Assembly: GCA_000720535.1 (NCBI GenBank)
Contig: JOAZ01000001.1
Location: 62,001-126,000 of the forward strand
Length of the DNA: 64,000 nucleotides
From: Streptomyces halstedii
Lineage (GTDB): Bacteria; Actinomycetota; Actinomycetes; Streptomycetales; Streptomycetaceae
Direction of reading: 5' to 3'
Shown here: positions 53,025 through 62,186 of the stretch, one piece after another
How positions within the stretch are numbered: the stretch's first letter is position 1
How the letters are laid out: each line of letters begins with the position of its first letter
Notes under the pieces: model-generated
What the model was told of the DNA's origin: nothing
Database searches by the model: none
Seen by the model: only the letters and a program-made list of their open reading frames with translations
Translations under genes and position numbers: made by a program

Positions 53025-53852
53025 ATGAATCCCACCATCACCGTAACCGAATGTGTGAGCGAATTGGCGGGGGCGCGCCCCCCGGTGCTCCTGGACGTCC
53101 GCTGGCAGCTCGGCGGCCCGCACGGCCGCACCGACTACGACGCCGGGCACCTGCCCGGCGCGGTGTTCGTGGACCTGGACGCCGAACTGGCCGGTCCGCC
53201 CGGAGCCGGCGGCCGGCACCCGCTGCCCGACCCGGAGGTCTTCGGAGCCGTCATGCGGCGCGCGGGCGTCTCCCGGGACGTCCCGGTGGTGGTGTACGAC
53301 GGCGGACAGGGCTGGGCGGCGGCGCGCGCCTGGTGGCTGCTGCGCTGGGCCGGGCACCCCGATGTACGGGTGCTCGACGGCGGTCTCGCGGCGTGGACCG
53401 GTGACCTCTCCACGAAGGTACCCGAGCCGGACGAGGGCGACTTCCGGCCTGAGCCCGGGGGGCTTCCGCTGCTGGACGCGGACGGTGCCGCCGCCCTGGC
53501 CGACTCCGGTCTGCTGCTGGACGCGCGGGCCGCCGAACGCTACCGGGGCGATGTGGAACCCATCGACCGGGTCGGCGGCCACATCCCCGGCGCGGTCTCC
53601 GCGCCGACCACCGGGAACGTCACCGAGGACGGACGCTTCCTGCCCGCCGAGACGCTCGCCGCCCGGTTCGCCGGGCTGGGCGCGGGCCCCGGGTCCGAGG
53701 TCGGCGTGTACTGCGGTTCGGGTGTCTCGGGCGCCCACGAGGTCCTGGCCCTGGAGATCGCCGGGCACCGCGCCGCCCTCTACGCCGGCTCCTGGTCCGA
53801 GTGGTCCTCGGACGCGTCCCGCCCGGTCGCCACGGGACCCGACCCGCGATGA
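53025..53852 (+). CDS. Sulfurtransferase (tandem rhodanese, thiosulfate/3-mercaptopyruvate type)
   Basis: A 275-aa two-domain rhodanese. The catalytic cysteine is C230 in YCGSGVSG, in the C-terminal domain; the N-terminal domain is non-catalytic (VVVYDGGQGWAAARAWW). CGSGVSG is closer to the mercaptopyruvate sulfurtransferase loop (CGSGVTA) than to thiosulfate rhodanese (CRKGVTA). It would provide sulfane sulfur or detoxify cyanide. The ATG at 53025 sits in a 235-bp gap with a divergent VOC gene. A strong terminator follows. Confidence 0.93.
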   Translation: MNPTITVTECVSELAGARPPVLLDVRWQLGGPHGRTDYDAGHLPGAVFVDLDAELAGPPGAGGRHPLPDPEVFGAVMRRAGVSRDVPVVVYDGGQGWAAARAWWLLRWAGHPDVRVLDGGLAAWTGDLSTKVPEPDEGDFRPEPGGLPLLDADGAAALADSGLLLDARAAERYRGDVEPIDRVGGHIPGAVSAPTTGNVTEDGRFLPAETLAARFAGLGAGPGSEVGVYCGSGVSGAHEVLALEIAGHRAALYAGSWSEWSSDASRPVATGPDPR

Positions 53853-53892
53853 GGTGACCGGGTGGTGGCCGGGGCCACCGGCGCCCCGGCCG

Positions 53893-53932
53893 CCGGAGGG
53901 GCCCGTACGCGGTGGCGTACGGGCCCCTCCGG
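53893..53932. terminator. Terminator between rhodanese and sepH genes
   Basis: A perfect 18-bp stem (53893-53910 and 53915-53932) with loop GGTG lies between convergent genes. Confidence 0.85.
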
Positions 53933-54014
53933 TCACGGTCACCGGCCTTCAGCCACGGTCAACGGCCCTGCGGCACGGCGACGGCCCGCGTCGGTGCGTG
54001 CGGCGGCGGGAGGC

Positions 54015-55073
54015 TCAGTCCTGCTTCTTCCGGCGGGTGCCGAACACGATCTCGTCCCAGCTGGGCACCGCGGCCCGGCGCCCGGGGCGCACCCCGTCCG
54101 CCTCCGCCTGCCGGTCCGTCGTGCCCGTCAGCCGGTCCCGGTGGCCTGCCACCGCACGCGGCATCAGCACGTCCGCGTACGCCGAACCCGCACCGGCGGA
54201 CGCGGCCGCCGGGGGCTCGTCGGCCTCCGGCTGGTCGGCGGCGGGCTCGATCGCGGGGGGCTCCGGCTGCGCGGGCCGCTGGGGCACGACCATGTCACCG
54301 CGGAAGCTCGGCACCGCCTCCAGGAGGCTGGTCAGCGAGTCACGCTCACTGGCCGAAATCCCCTCGACGCGCTCCTCCGGCTCGGGGGCCGGGGGAACGG
54401 GGCGCTCGATCTGCCGGTCGAGCGTGCGGTCCATCGGCCGGTCACGCGGCAGCCGGGCGATCCGGGGCACGAACGGGAAGCTCGGCTCGGGGGCCGCCAC
54501 CTCGTCGGTCTCACCGATGAGCGAGCGCGCCTCGTCGTCCACGGCCTGCACCAGGCGGCGCGGCGGGTCGTAGGTCCAGCTCGCCGAGTGCGGTTCGCCC
54601 GCGACGCGGTAGACCAGCAGCACCTCCCAGGTGCCGTCGTCCCGGCGCCAGGAGTCCCACTGGGCGGTCTCCCGGTCGGCGCCGCGCAGCAGGAGCCGCT
54701 CGTGGACCGCCTCACCGAGCTGGGGGCCGGTGTTCTCGCCGGGACGGCGCACCGGCGTCTTCCGGGCCCGCTCCGCCATGAACGCGCGCTCCGCGAGCAC
54801 CGGGCCCTCGAAGCGGCGCACCCGGTCCACCGGGATGCCCGCGAACTGGGCGACCTCCTCGGCGGAGGCGCCTGCCCGTATACGCGCCTGGATGTCACGG
54901 GGGCGGAGGTGGCTCTCCACCTCGATCTCGATCTGGCCGAGCCGGGCGCGGTCGTTGCGCACGGCGGCACGCAGCCGCTCGTCGATCGGCAGCGTGTACT
55001 CCGTGCTGTCGGCAGCCTTGAGCACCAGTCGTGTGCCGTCGTTCGAGACGGCCACGACACGCAGTTCGGGCAT
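54015..55073 (-). CDS. sepH: Cell-division protein SepH
   Basis: A 352-aa actinobacterial FtsZ-binding protein that stimulates FtsZ assembly. The N-terminal DUF3071 domain includes a helix-turn-helix at about residues 58-90 (RPRDIQARIRAGASAEEVAQFAGIPVDRVRRF). The C-terminal ~150 residues are Pro/Glu/Ala-rich and disordered, ending SWDEIVFGTRRKKQD. The start at 55073 gives the known MPELRVVAVSNDG start with GGGAGG upstream. It stands alone and is divergent from a gene for a membrane protein. Confidence 0.96.
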   Translation of the reverse strand: MPELRVVAVSNDGTRLVLKAADSTEYTLPIDERLRAAVRNDRARLGQIEIEVESHLRPRDIQARIRAGASAEEVAQFAGIPVDRVRRFEGPVLAERAFMAERARKTPVRRPGENTGPQLGEAVHERLLLRGADRETAQWDSWRRDDGTWEVLLVYRVAGEPHSASWTYDPPRRLVQAVDDEARSLIGETDEVAAPEPSFPFVPRIARLPRDRPMDRTLDRQIERPVPPAPEPEERVEGISASERDSLTSLLEAVPSFRGDMVVPQRPAQPEPPAIEPAADQPEADEPPAAASAGAGSAYADVLMPRAVAGHRDRLTGTTDRQAEADGVRPGRRAAVPSWDEIVFGTRRKKQD

Positions 55074-55566
55074 GGGAACCTCCCGGGTGGTGCCTGCCGA
55101 CGTCACGTGCGTCGCTGCTTCCGCTAGTCGAGTGTGACCTGCCCGGGTTCAGCCTGCCACAACCTTGCCAAGTTGCCCGGCGTGCCGGACCTCGGCCCTG
55201 AACACCAGGAAGCACGGTCACCTGTGCGCGACCCGCGGCGACCTGGCTGGTCACCCCGCTCGCAGGCGTCCGTGCGATGCCGTGGCGCCGCCGGTTCGAG
55301 TGCCGCCTCCGGCCCCCTTCCGCAGGTCCGGCCACCCGTACGGGAGTCCGGCCCCAGGGCTCGTCACAGTACTCCATTCGGGCCACCTGGGTGGACCGGC
55401 GCGCCGCCGAACTTCTCGGCGGGCGCAGGAGGGGGCTACCCAGCTGTCCGGGAAATGCCCCCAATGGGTGTGCTGCTTCACACAATCTACAGAATCGGAA
55501 CTATTCGCTTCGCCCATATGTCCCTTCCTGGTGCAAGCTGGGGTAGTTGTCGAGCAGGGGCTGGTC
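55074..55566. other. Divergent gap between sepH and the repeat-containing membrane protein gene
   Basis: About 490 bp without a convincing gene; the open frames crossing it lack start context and family resemblance. The right half (55460-55560) is AT-richer (CACACAATCTACAGAATCGG) and probably holds the promoter of the downstream gene. Some sequence near 55200-55400 may be a 5' leader. No recognised operator was found. Confidence 0.4.
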
Positions 55567-56715
55567 ATGGTGCAGAAGCCGCAGAACGATGCGGAACGCA
55601 AGGAAAGGCGCTTCGACCTGAGTGTCCCTCAGGTCGCGGGCAGTGCCCTGGCCGCGGTCGCGGCCGCGGTGATGGCCTCGCAGCTGGGGGTGTACGGCAC
55701 GATCGCCGGCGCGGGCGTGATGAGCATCGTGGCCACCAGCGGGGGGCCGGTCTTCCAGCACTTCTTCCGGCGTACCGGTGAGCAGATCCGCGAGGTCACC
55801 GTCCATGTGAAGCAGCCGGGCGGCCGTCAGGTGACCGTCCGCAGCCGGGGCGCGGTCCCCGCCGCCAGGCGGCCGGACGACGACACCGCGGCGGCGCACG
55901 CGGCGCCTCCGGAGACCGGCCGCGCACGGCAGGTCAACGACGACCCGGAGCGCACCCGACTGCTCGGCGCGGTGGACCCGGAGGCCACGCGGTTGCTCGG
56001 CGCGGTGGACCCGGAGGCCACCCAGTGGCTCGGCGCTGTGGACCCGGAGCGTACGCAACTGCTCGGGGCCGTCGGTCCGGACGGCGGGCGGGTGCCGGGG
56101 CAGGCCGGTCCCGGGAGCGCGCGGGCGGGGGTGAACGACCCGGGGGAGACCCGGCTGTTCGGACAGGGCGAGACGCCCGGCGCCGACGACGCCTACTCCG
56201 AGGCCCACACCCACGGCACCCGTGTCCGCGGCTGGAAGCGCTCGGCCCTCGCGGCCGTGGCGGTCTTCGCCGTGGCGATGGGCGGTATCACCGTGTACGA
56301 ACTGGCCTCCGGCAACGACCTCAGCGGGACCGGCGGCACGACCGTCGGGTCGGTGGTGCGCGGCGGGCACGGCAAGGCGTCGAAGGACCCGGCGCCCACG
56401 CACAGCACCGACCCGGGGCGGAGCGGTGACACCGAGGACCGCCGCCCGGACGACGGCGGCTCGTCGGCTCCCGGCACGGCCCCCGGTGAGGACAGCGGCT
56501 CCACCCCCGGCACCGGCAGCGGTTCCGGATCGGGCGACCCCTCGACGGGGCAGCCGGATCCGACGCCCTCCACCACCGGCCCAAGCACGGCGCCCACCCC
56601 CACCACCCCCACGGCCCCGGAGGACACCGCCCCGGACGCGCCGGAGCCCACCGCGACCGGTGACGCGCCGGCGGACGGGAACGGCGCCCCGGGCCGCGCG
56701 GGCACCGACGGGTGA
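55567..56715 (+). CDS. Unrecognised membrane protein with 11-residue tandem repeats
   Basis: A 382-aa protein I do not recognise. Residues ~18-60 (PQVAGSALAAVAAAVMASQLGVYGTIAGAGVMSIVATS) are hydrophobic and glycine-rich, then basic. Residues ~125-168 have four 11-residue repeats of the form RLLGAVDPEAT. A clear membrane helix follows at ~224-246, and the rest (~250-382) is Pro/Thr/Ser/Gly-rich, probably extracellular wall-spanning. It is divergent from sepH. The ATG at 55567 is chosen for the MVQKPQND start. A role in envelope or division is possible by position only. Confidence 0.65.
   Translation: MVQKPQNDAERKERRFDLSVPQVAGSALAAVAAAVMASQLGVYGTIAGAGVMSIVATSGGPVFQHFFRRTGEQIREVTVHVKQPGGRQVTVRSRGAVPAARRPDDDTAAAHAAPPETGRARQVNDDPERTRLLGAVDPEATRLLGAVDPEATQWLGAVDPERTQLLGAVGPDGGRVPGQAGPGSARAGVNDPGETRLFGQGETPGADDAYSEAHTHGTRVRGWKRSALAAVAVFAVAMGGITVYELASGNDLSGTGGTTVGSVVRGGHGKASKDPAPTHSTDPGRSGDTEDRRPDDGGSSAPGTAPGEDSGSTPGTGSGSGSGDPSTGQPDPTPSTTGPSTAPTPTTPTAPEDTAPDAPEPTATGDAPADGNGAPGRAGTDG
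55943..56074 (+). repeat. 33-bp DNA repeat encoding 11-residue units
   Basis: Four tandem copies (33-bp period) within the gene at 55567-56715 encode RLLGAVDPEAT-type units; the outer copies have diverged (ERTRLLGAVDP, ERTQLLGAVGP). The match to the codon frame shows selection for the protein repeat rather than free slippage. Confidence 0.75.
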
Positions 56716-56862
56716 GCGCGGCCACCTGGGGCACCGACGGTGAGCACCGCCCCGGGCCGTCGTCGGCTGACCACCGCGCCCCGGGGCACCGCGCCCCGGG
56801 GGCACCGGCCACCGCCCGATGACCGGCACCCGGGCCGGCTCCCCGGCGGCCGTCCGCCCCGC

Positions 56863-58182
56863 TCAGTCGCCCAGGACGCGGCGCAGGTAGTCGTTGCCGA
56901 ACAGCCGGTCCGGGTCGAGCCGGTCACGTAGGGCGGTGAACTCGCCGAACCGGGGATAGGCCTCGGAGAGATAGGCGGCGTCCCGGGTGTGGATCTTGCC
57001 CCAGTGCGGGCGGCCGCCGAAGCCCGTCATGATCCGCTCGACCGCCGTGAAGTACGCCTGGTACGGGGTGCCCCGGTACATGTGGACCGCGATGTAGGCG
57101 GTCTCCCGGCCCGAGGCCGTCGAGAGCGCGATGTCGTCCGAGGGCGCCGTGCGCACCTCGACGGGGAAGCTGATCCGCAGCGGAGAGCGGTCGACCATGG
57201 CCCGTACCTCCCGCAGGGCCTCGACGGCGGCCTCACGCGGCAGCGCGTACTCCATCTCGACGAAGCGCACCCGGCGGGGGCTGGTGAAGACCTTGTACGG
57301 GATGTCCGTGTAGCTGCGGGCCGACAGCGCCCGGCTGGACATCCCGGCTATCGCCGGTATGGAGCCGGGGAACGCGCGGCCCACGGAGCAGGCGACCTGG
57401 AAGACCCCGTTGGAGAGGAACTCGTCCTCGATCCAGCCGCTGACCCTGCCGGGGGGCGCCGCGGGGCCGGCGCTGCGGTTGTTGCGCTTGGTGGTGCAGT
57501 TGCCGGTGTGCGGGAACCAGTAGAACTCGAAGTGTTCGTTCTCGGCGACCAACTGGTCGAATTCGGCCGTGACCCGGTCGAAGGGCATCGGTTCCTCACG
57601 GGCCGTCAGCAGGAAGACCGGCTCCACCGCGAAGGTGATCGCGGTGACCACCCCGAGCGCCCCGAGCCCGATCCGCGCGGCCGCGAAGACGTCGGCGTGC
57701 TCGTCCGCCGAGCAGCGCAGCACCGTGCCGTCCGCGGTGACCAGCTCCAGCGCCCGGATCTGCGCCGCGACGGAGGCGGAGTCCCGCCCGGTGCCGTGGG
57801 TGCCGGTGGAGGTGGCCCCGGCGACGGTCTGCTCCATGATGTCGCCCATGTTGGTGAGGGAGAGCCCCTCCCGGGCGAGCGCCGTGTTCAGGCGCTTCAG
57901 CGGGGTGCCGGCCTCCACGGTCACCGTCATCGCCGTACGGTCGATCTCCCGGACGCCGGTGAGCAGGTCCGGCCGTATCAGCACGCCGTCCGTGGCGGCG
58001 GCCGCGGTGAACGAGTGGCCGGTCCCGGCAGGCTTCACCCGCAGGCCCTCCCCGGCCGCCCGCCGGACCACCTCCGCCAGTTCCTCCACCGAGGCGGGGG
58101 ACACGGCCCGCGTCGGCCGGGCCGTGACGTTGCCCGCCCAGTTACGCCAGGTGCCCGTCCCAGTTGCGTAGGTCTCGGTCAT
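56863..58182 (-). CDS. FAD-linked sugar-1,4-lactone oxidase/dehydrogenase (ALO/GulLO family)
   Basis: A 439-aa oxidoreductase. The N-terminal FAD domain contains KPAGTGHSFTAAAATDGV, with the His seen in the lactone oxidase family as a flavin attachment site. The C-terminal ALO domain includes PHWGK, the catalytic HWxK motif. It resembles D-arabinono-1,4-lactone or L-gulonolactone oxidases of actinobacteria. Its start lies inside the end of the MFS gene (41-bp overlap on the same strand), indicating co-transcription and coupling. Substrate identity needs assay. Confidence 0.9.
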   Translation of the reverse strand: MTETYATGTGTWRNWAGNVTARPTRAVSPASVEELAEVVRRAAGEGLRVKPAGTGHSFTAAAATDGVLIRPDLLTGVREIDRTAMTVTVEAGTPLKRLNTALAREGLSLTNMGDIMEQTVAGATSTGTHGTGRDSASVAAQIRALELVTADGTVLRCSADEHADVFAAARIGLGALGVVTAITFAVEPVFLLTAREEPMPFDRVTAEFDQLVAENEHFEFYWFPHTGNCTTKRNNRSAGPAAPPGRVSGWIEDEFLSNGVFQVACSVGRAFPGSIPAIAGMSSRALSARSYTDIPYKVFTSPRRVRFVEMEYALPREAAVEALREVRAMVDRSPLRISFPVEVRTAPSDDIALSTASGRETAYIAVHMYRGTPYQAYFTAVERIMTGFGGRPHWGKIHTRDAAYLSEAYPRFGEFTALRDRLDPDRLFGNDYLRRVLGD

Positions 58183-59386
58183 CTTCCCCGCGCCCTCCCG
58201 TCGGTTCCGGCTCCACGAGCCGGCGGTACCCCAGGAACGCCACCGCGGCCGCGAGCGCTCCCGCCACCGCGGGCACCACGTACCCCGCCCGTGCCCCCGA
58301 GGCGTCGACCACCCAGCCCGCGGCGGAGGAGCCGAGCGCCACCCCGACCGCCAGCCCGGTGCTGGTCCAGGTCATGCCCTCGGTCAGCTGGGTACGCGGT
58401 ACGTGCTGCTCGACGAGGGCCATGGTGGTGACCATCGTGGGTGCGATGGCGAGGCCCGCGGCGAAGAGCGCCACGGCCAGGAACGGCAGACTCCCGGCCA
58501 GTTGGAGGGGGATCATACTCACGGCCATCGCGCAGACCCCCAGCAGCCACCGTGTGGAGGGCTTCCCCTTGAGGTGCAGCACCCCGAAGACGGCCCCGGC
58601 GAGGCACGACCCCAGGGCGTAGACGGCCAGGACGAGGCTGGCCGCGGCCTTGTGGCCGCGTTCCTCGGCGAAGGCCACCGTCACCACGTCCACCGCGCCG
58701 AAGATCGCGCCCGTGGCGACGAAGGTCACCACCAGGACCCGGAGCCCCGGGGAGCGCAGCGCCGAGCCGGCCGTGTGGTGCTCCGCCGGGAGCGGGCGGG
58801 GCTCGGTGGCCCGCTGGGACGTCAGCCAGAAGACGCCGGTCACCAGGAACACGGCGGCCAGCAGCGGACCGGCCTCCGGGAACCACGCGGTGGACAGCCC
58901 GATGGAGACGATCGGGCCGATGATGAAGCACACCTCGTCGACGACCGACTCCCAGGCGTACGCGGTGTGCAGCTGCCGCCCGGCGCCCCGGTAGATCTCC
59001 GCCCACCGGGCCCGGACCATCGACCCCATGCTCGGGACGCACCCGGCGCCCACGGCGAAGACGAAGAGCGTCCACTCGGGCAGCCCCCGCTGCGCGCAGA
59101 CCAGCAGCCCCGCGACCGCGGTGACCGCCACCAGGGTCACCGGGCGCAGCACCCGGCGCTGCCCGTACCGGTCGACCATCCGCGACACCTGCGGGCCCAT
59201 GACGGCCGCCGCCATCGCCAGGGTCGCGGAGAGCGCGCCGGCCAGGCCGTACCGTCCGGTGAGCTGCGACACCATCGTCACGACGCCGATGCCCATCATG
59301 GACAGCGGCATCCGGCCGAGGAAGCCCGCCGCGGAGAAGGACCGGGTTCCCGGTGCGGTGAAGACGGCGCGGTAGGGGCTGGGCAC
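58142..59386 (-). CDS. Major facilitator superfamily transporter
   Basis: A 414-aa MFS protein with 12 predicted helices and the usual loop motif between helices 2 and 3 (SRMVDRYGQRRVL). It lacks a recognised substrate signature. I chose the GTG at 59386 because CCGGAG lies 6 bp upstream and the product starts at a natural PSPYRAVF N-terminus; the frame is open further upstream. It ends 41 bp inside the lactone oxidase gene. Export or import of a sugar acid or lactone product is a reasonable guess. It is divergent from hemH. Confidence 0.85.
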   Translation of the reverse strand: MPSPYRAVFTAPGTRSFSAAGFLGRMPLSMMGIGVVTMVSQLTGRYGLAGALSATLAMAAAVMGPQVSRMVDRYGQRRVLRPVTLVAVTAVAGLLVCAQRGLPEWTLFVFAVGAGCVPSMGSMVRARWAEIYRGAGRQLHTAYAWESVVDEVCFIIGPIVSIGLSTAWFPEAGPLLAAVFLVTGVFWLTSQRATEPRPLPAEHHTAGSALRSPGLRVLVVTFVATGAIFGAVDVVTVAFAEERGHKAAASLVLAVYALGSCLAGAVFGVLHLKGKPSTRWLLGVCAMAVSMIPLQLAGSLPFLAVALFAAGLAIAPTMVTTMALVEQHVPRTQLTEGMTWTSTGLAVGVALGSSAAGWVVDASGARAGYVVPAVAGALAAAVAFLGYRRLVEPEPTGGRGEDDRDLRNWDGHLA

Positions 59387-59510
59387 GAGGGACTCCGGTG
59401 AAACCTGACATGTGGGGAGATGACCGGCACAGCTTACGGCGCGGCCGGGCCCCGGCCGACCGGTGGATGTCGGGTGCCGGGCTGTCGGAGGGGGGTGGCA
59501 GGATCGAGGC

Positions 59511-60638
59511 ATGTCCGATCTGCGCGATCCCGCACCCTACGACGCCCTGCTGCTGCTCTCCTTCGGCGGCCCCGAAGGCCCGGACGACGTGGTCCCGTTC
59601 CTGGCGAACGTGACCCGCGGCCGGGGCATCCCGGAAGAACGGCTGAAGGAAGTCGGCAAGCACTACTTCCTGTTCGGCGGCGTCAGCCCGATCAACGCGC
59701 AGAACCAGGCCCTCCTGGGCGCCCTGCGCGAGGACTTCGCCGGACACGGCGTGGACCTGCCGGTGTACTGGGGCAACCGCAACTGGGCGCCGTACCTCAC
59801 CGACACCCTCCGCGAGATGGTCCAGGACGGGCACCGCCGGATCGCCGTGCTCGCCACCAGCGCCTACGCCTCGTACTCCGGCTGCCGGCAGTACCGCGAG
59901 AACCTCGCCGCGTCGCTGGCCGAGCTGGAGGCGGAGGGGCTGCCCGTGCCCCGTGTGGACAAGCTCCGGCACTACTTCAACCACCCCGGCTTCGTGCGGC
60001 CCATGGTGGACGGGGTCCTGGCCTCGCTCGCGGACCTCCCGGAGGACGTCCGGGCCGGCGCCCACCTCGCGTTCTGCACGCACTCCATCCCGACCGCGGC
60101 GGCCGACACCTCCGGCCCGGTGGAGACCCATGGCGACGGCGGCTCGTACGTGGCCGAGCACCTGGACGTGGCCCGGGTGATCGTCGACGCCGTACGCGAG
60201 GAGACCGGGATCACCTACCCCTGGCAGCTCGTCTACCAGTCGCGCAGCGGGGCCCCGCACATCCCGTGGCTGGAGCCCGACATCTGCGACCACCTGGAGA
60301 CGCTGCGCGGCGAGGGAGTCCCGGCGGTCGTGATGGCCCCCATCGGGTTCGTCTCCGACCACATGGAGGTCCTCTACGACCTCGACACGGAGGCCACCGC
60401 CAAGGCCGCCGAGCTCGGTCTGCCCGTCCGCCGGTCCGCGACCGTGGGCGCCGACCCCCGGTTCGCCGCGGCCGTCCGCGAGCTGGTGCTGGAGCGCGCC
60501 GCCGCCGAACGCGGTCAGCCGGTCGAGCGGTGCGCGCTCGGCTCCCTCGGACCCTCCCACGACCTGTGCCCGGTCGGCTGCTGTCCTTCCCGTGCCCCCA
60601 AGCCGGCCGCCGCCGGAGCCGACAGCCCGTACGCCTGA
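59511..60638 (+). CDS. hemH: Ferrochelatase (coproporphyrin III ferrochelatase, CpfC/HemH type)
   Basis: A 375-aa iron-inserting enzyme of heme synthesis. The active-site histidine is in FCTHSIP near residue 190, with the expected glutamate in the [16 protein letters not shown] segment. The C-terminal cluster C341-x11-C353-x3-C357-C358 fits the [2Fe-2S] site of actinobacterial ferrochelatases. In actinobacteria this enzyme usually works on coproporphyrin III. The ATG at 59511 gives the conserved [20 protein letters not shown] start. The 124-bp gap to the MFS gene holds both promoters. Confidence 0.96.
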   Translation: MSDLRDPAPYDALLLLSFGGPEGPDDVVPFLANVTRGRGIPEERLKEVGKHYFLFGGVSPINAQNQALLGALREDFAGHGVDLPVYWGNRNWAPYLTDTLREMVQDGHRRIAVLATSAYASYSGCRQYRENLAASLAELEAEGLPVPRVDKLRHYFNHPGFVRPMVDGVLASLADLPEDVRAGAHLAFCTHSIPTAAADTSGPVETHGDGGSYVAEHLDVARVIVDAVREETGITYPWQLVYQSRSGAPHIPWLEPDICDHLETLRGEGVPAVVMAPIGFVSDHMEVLYDLDTEATAKAAELGLPVRRSATVGADPRFAAAVRELVLERAAAERGQPVERCALGSLGPSHDLCPVGCCPSRAPKPAAAGADSPYA

Positions 60639-60643
60639 GAGCC

Positions 60644-60677
60644 GCCGGGCGGCCTTCGCCGGAAAGGGCCGCCCGGC
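60644..60677. terminator. Hairpin between hemH and the inositol monophosphatase gene
   Basis: Perfect 11-bp arms GCCGGGCGGCC and complement with a 12-base loop begin 6 bp after the hemH stop. Confidence 0.6.
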
Positions 60678-60737
60678 CGGCTGTGTACCGTCCCGCAGGC
60701 GCGCCGGCCGGCCGGCGCCACCGACCCCTGGAGCGTT

Positions 60738-61538
60738 GTGACCGACCCCTTTCTGACCGAACTGCTCGACCTCGCCCTGGAGGCCGCCCGCCGCGCCGGG
60801 GCCCTGCTGCGCGACGGCCGTCCCGCCGACCTGGGTGTCGCGGCGACGAAGTCCAGCCCCATCGACGTCGTCACCGAGATGGACATCGGCGCCGAGAAGC
60901 TGATCACCGGTTTCCTCTCCGACCGCCGTCCCGCGGACGGCTTCCTCGGCGAGGAGGGCGCGAGCGCCGAGGGCACCAGCGGCGTCCGGTGGGTCATCGA
61001 CCCGCTCGACGGCACGGTGAACTACCTCTACGGGCTGCCTACCTGGGCCGTCTCCATCGCCGCGGAGCGGGACGGCGAGCGGGTCGTGGGCGTGGTCGAG
61101 GCCCCGATGCGCCGCGAGACCTTCCACGCGGTCCTCGGCTCCGGCGCCCACCTGAACGGCGAACCCCTCCGCTGCCGCCCCACCGCGCCGCTCGACCAGG
61201 CCCTCGTGTCGACCGGCTTCAACTACGTCACCGAGGTGCGCACCCACCAGGCGGAGGTGGCACGGCGGCTGATCCCGCGACTGCGCGACATCCGGCGCGG
61301 GGGATCGGCCGCCATCGACCTCTGCGACGTCGCCGCGGGCCGGCTCGACGGCTACTTCGAGCGCGGGCTGCACCCCTGGGACCTGGCGGCCGGCGACCTG
61401 ATCGCCCGGGAGGCCGGAGCACTCACCGGAGGACGCCCCGGGCTGCCCGCGGACGGGGACCTCACCGTCGCCGCCACCCCCGGGGTCTTCGAGCCGCTCC
61501 AGGCACTCCTGGAGGAGCTGGGGGCCTGGCACGACTGA
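60738..61538 (+). CDS. Inositol monophosphatase family protein
   Basis: A 266-aa Mg-dependent phosphatase. The metal motifs are GEEGA near residue 73, WVIDPLDGTVNYLYG near 87-101 and HPWDLAAGDLIA near 214. It should hydrolyse myo-inositol phosphate or a related sugar phosphate, possibly for mycothiol or inositol supply. The GTG start at 60738 follows CTGGAG. It lies 99 bp after hemH, beyond a hairpin. Confidence 0.92.
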   Translation: MTDPFLTELLDLALEAARRAGALLRDGRPADLGVAATKSSPIDVVTEMDIGAEKLITGFLSDRRPADGFLGEEGASAEGTSGVRWVIDPLDGTVNYLYGLPTWAVSIAAERDGERVVGVVEAPMRRETFHAVLGSGAHLNGEPLRCRPTAPLDQALVSTGFNYVTEVRTHQAEVARRLIPRLRDIRRGGSAAIDLCDVAAGRLDGYFERGLHPWDLAAGDLIAREAGALTGGRPGLPADGDLTVAATPGVFEPLQALLEELGAWHD

Positions 61539-61588
61539 CCGGGCTGTGCCGGGAGCCGCAGGGCGTGCCCGGGGCCACCCGGACATGA

Positions 61589-61636
61589 CGGGAGGGCCCG
61601 GGGCGCCCACTGAAGCACCCCGGGACCCTCCCGGCC
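61589..61636. terminator. Terminator between inositol monophosphatase and the 57-aa gene
   Basis: GGGAGGGCCCGGGG and its complement (one bulged base) flank a loop of about 15 bases. It serves convergent genes. Confidence 0.65.
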
Positions 61637-61640
61637 TGGA

Positions 61641-61814
61641 TCAGACGCTGGTGGTACCGATCTCGACCCCGTGCTCGGCGGCCAGCCGGCGCAGGTCGTC
61701 CAGCTCGCTCTGCTCGACGTCCGCGAGGAAGTCGTCGCCCGTCTCACGCGCCCTCGTGAGGTCGGACTCGGTGGTCTTGATGCGGTGCAGCAGACCTGCG
61801 GTGAAAGCGTCCAT
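61641..61814 (-). CDS. Small charged protein (57 aa) next to cutR
   Basis: A 57-aa protein (MDAFTAGLLHRIKTTESDLTR...), predicted to be two helices with an acidic middle (DDFLADVEQSELDD). No family is recognised. The ATG at 61814 follows a GAGGGGG. Short neighbours of this kind are conserved near cutRS in Streptomyces (from memory). It is divergent from cutR. Confidence 0.7.
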   Translation of the reverse strand: MDAFTAGLLHRIKTTESDLTRARETGDDFLADVEQSELDDLRRLAAEHGVEIGTTSV

Positions 61815-62186
61815 GTAGCGCCCCCTCATCGTGGGTCGGTGGCACGGGGGTGTGCCTGGGATTCCTCCGGCAGGTGCCGGAGTGCGGACGATCACGCGGC
61901 CTCTGGGAACAGAGCGGGCTGTGGTACGCCACATGCAGGGCGTGATCGCGGGTGTGCATTCGTCCTCCCCGGAGCGCTCCCGGGGGAAACCTCAACTGGC
62001 CCGGAAATCCGATGATTTCCCGGGAACGCTCACCGGGCGTGCGTCGGGCGGGCGTCGTCTTACCGCCGGTTTATGCGCGTTACGGGCAGGATGGACGCGC
62101 ACAGCCGGCGCCGCCGGCGTGCGACGAGCGGCCGGGGACCCGGGCCGCTCGACGTCTGTTGCGAAGATCTACGGAAGGACTGCGCC
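61815..62186. promoter_or_regulatory. Divergent promoter region between the 57-aa gene and cutR
   Basis: No gene is supported. A near-perfect dyad CCCGGAAATC-CGAT-GATTTCCCGGG (62000-62024; one bulged base) stands out and could bind a regulator such as CutR. The stretch 62050-62090 (TTACCGCCGGTTTATGCGCGTTACGGGCAGGAT) may contain a promoter; the -10 could be CAGGAT. Unproven. Confidence 0.4.
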
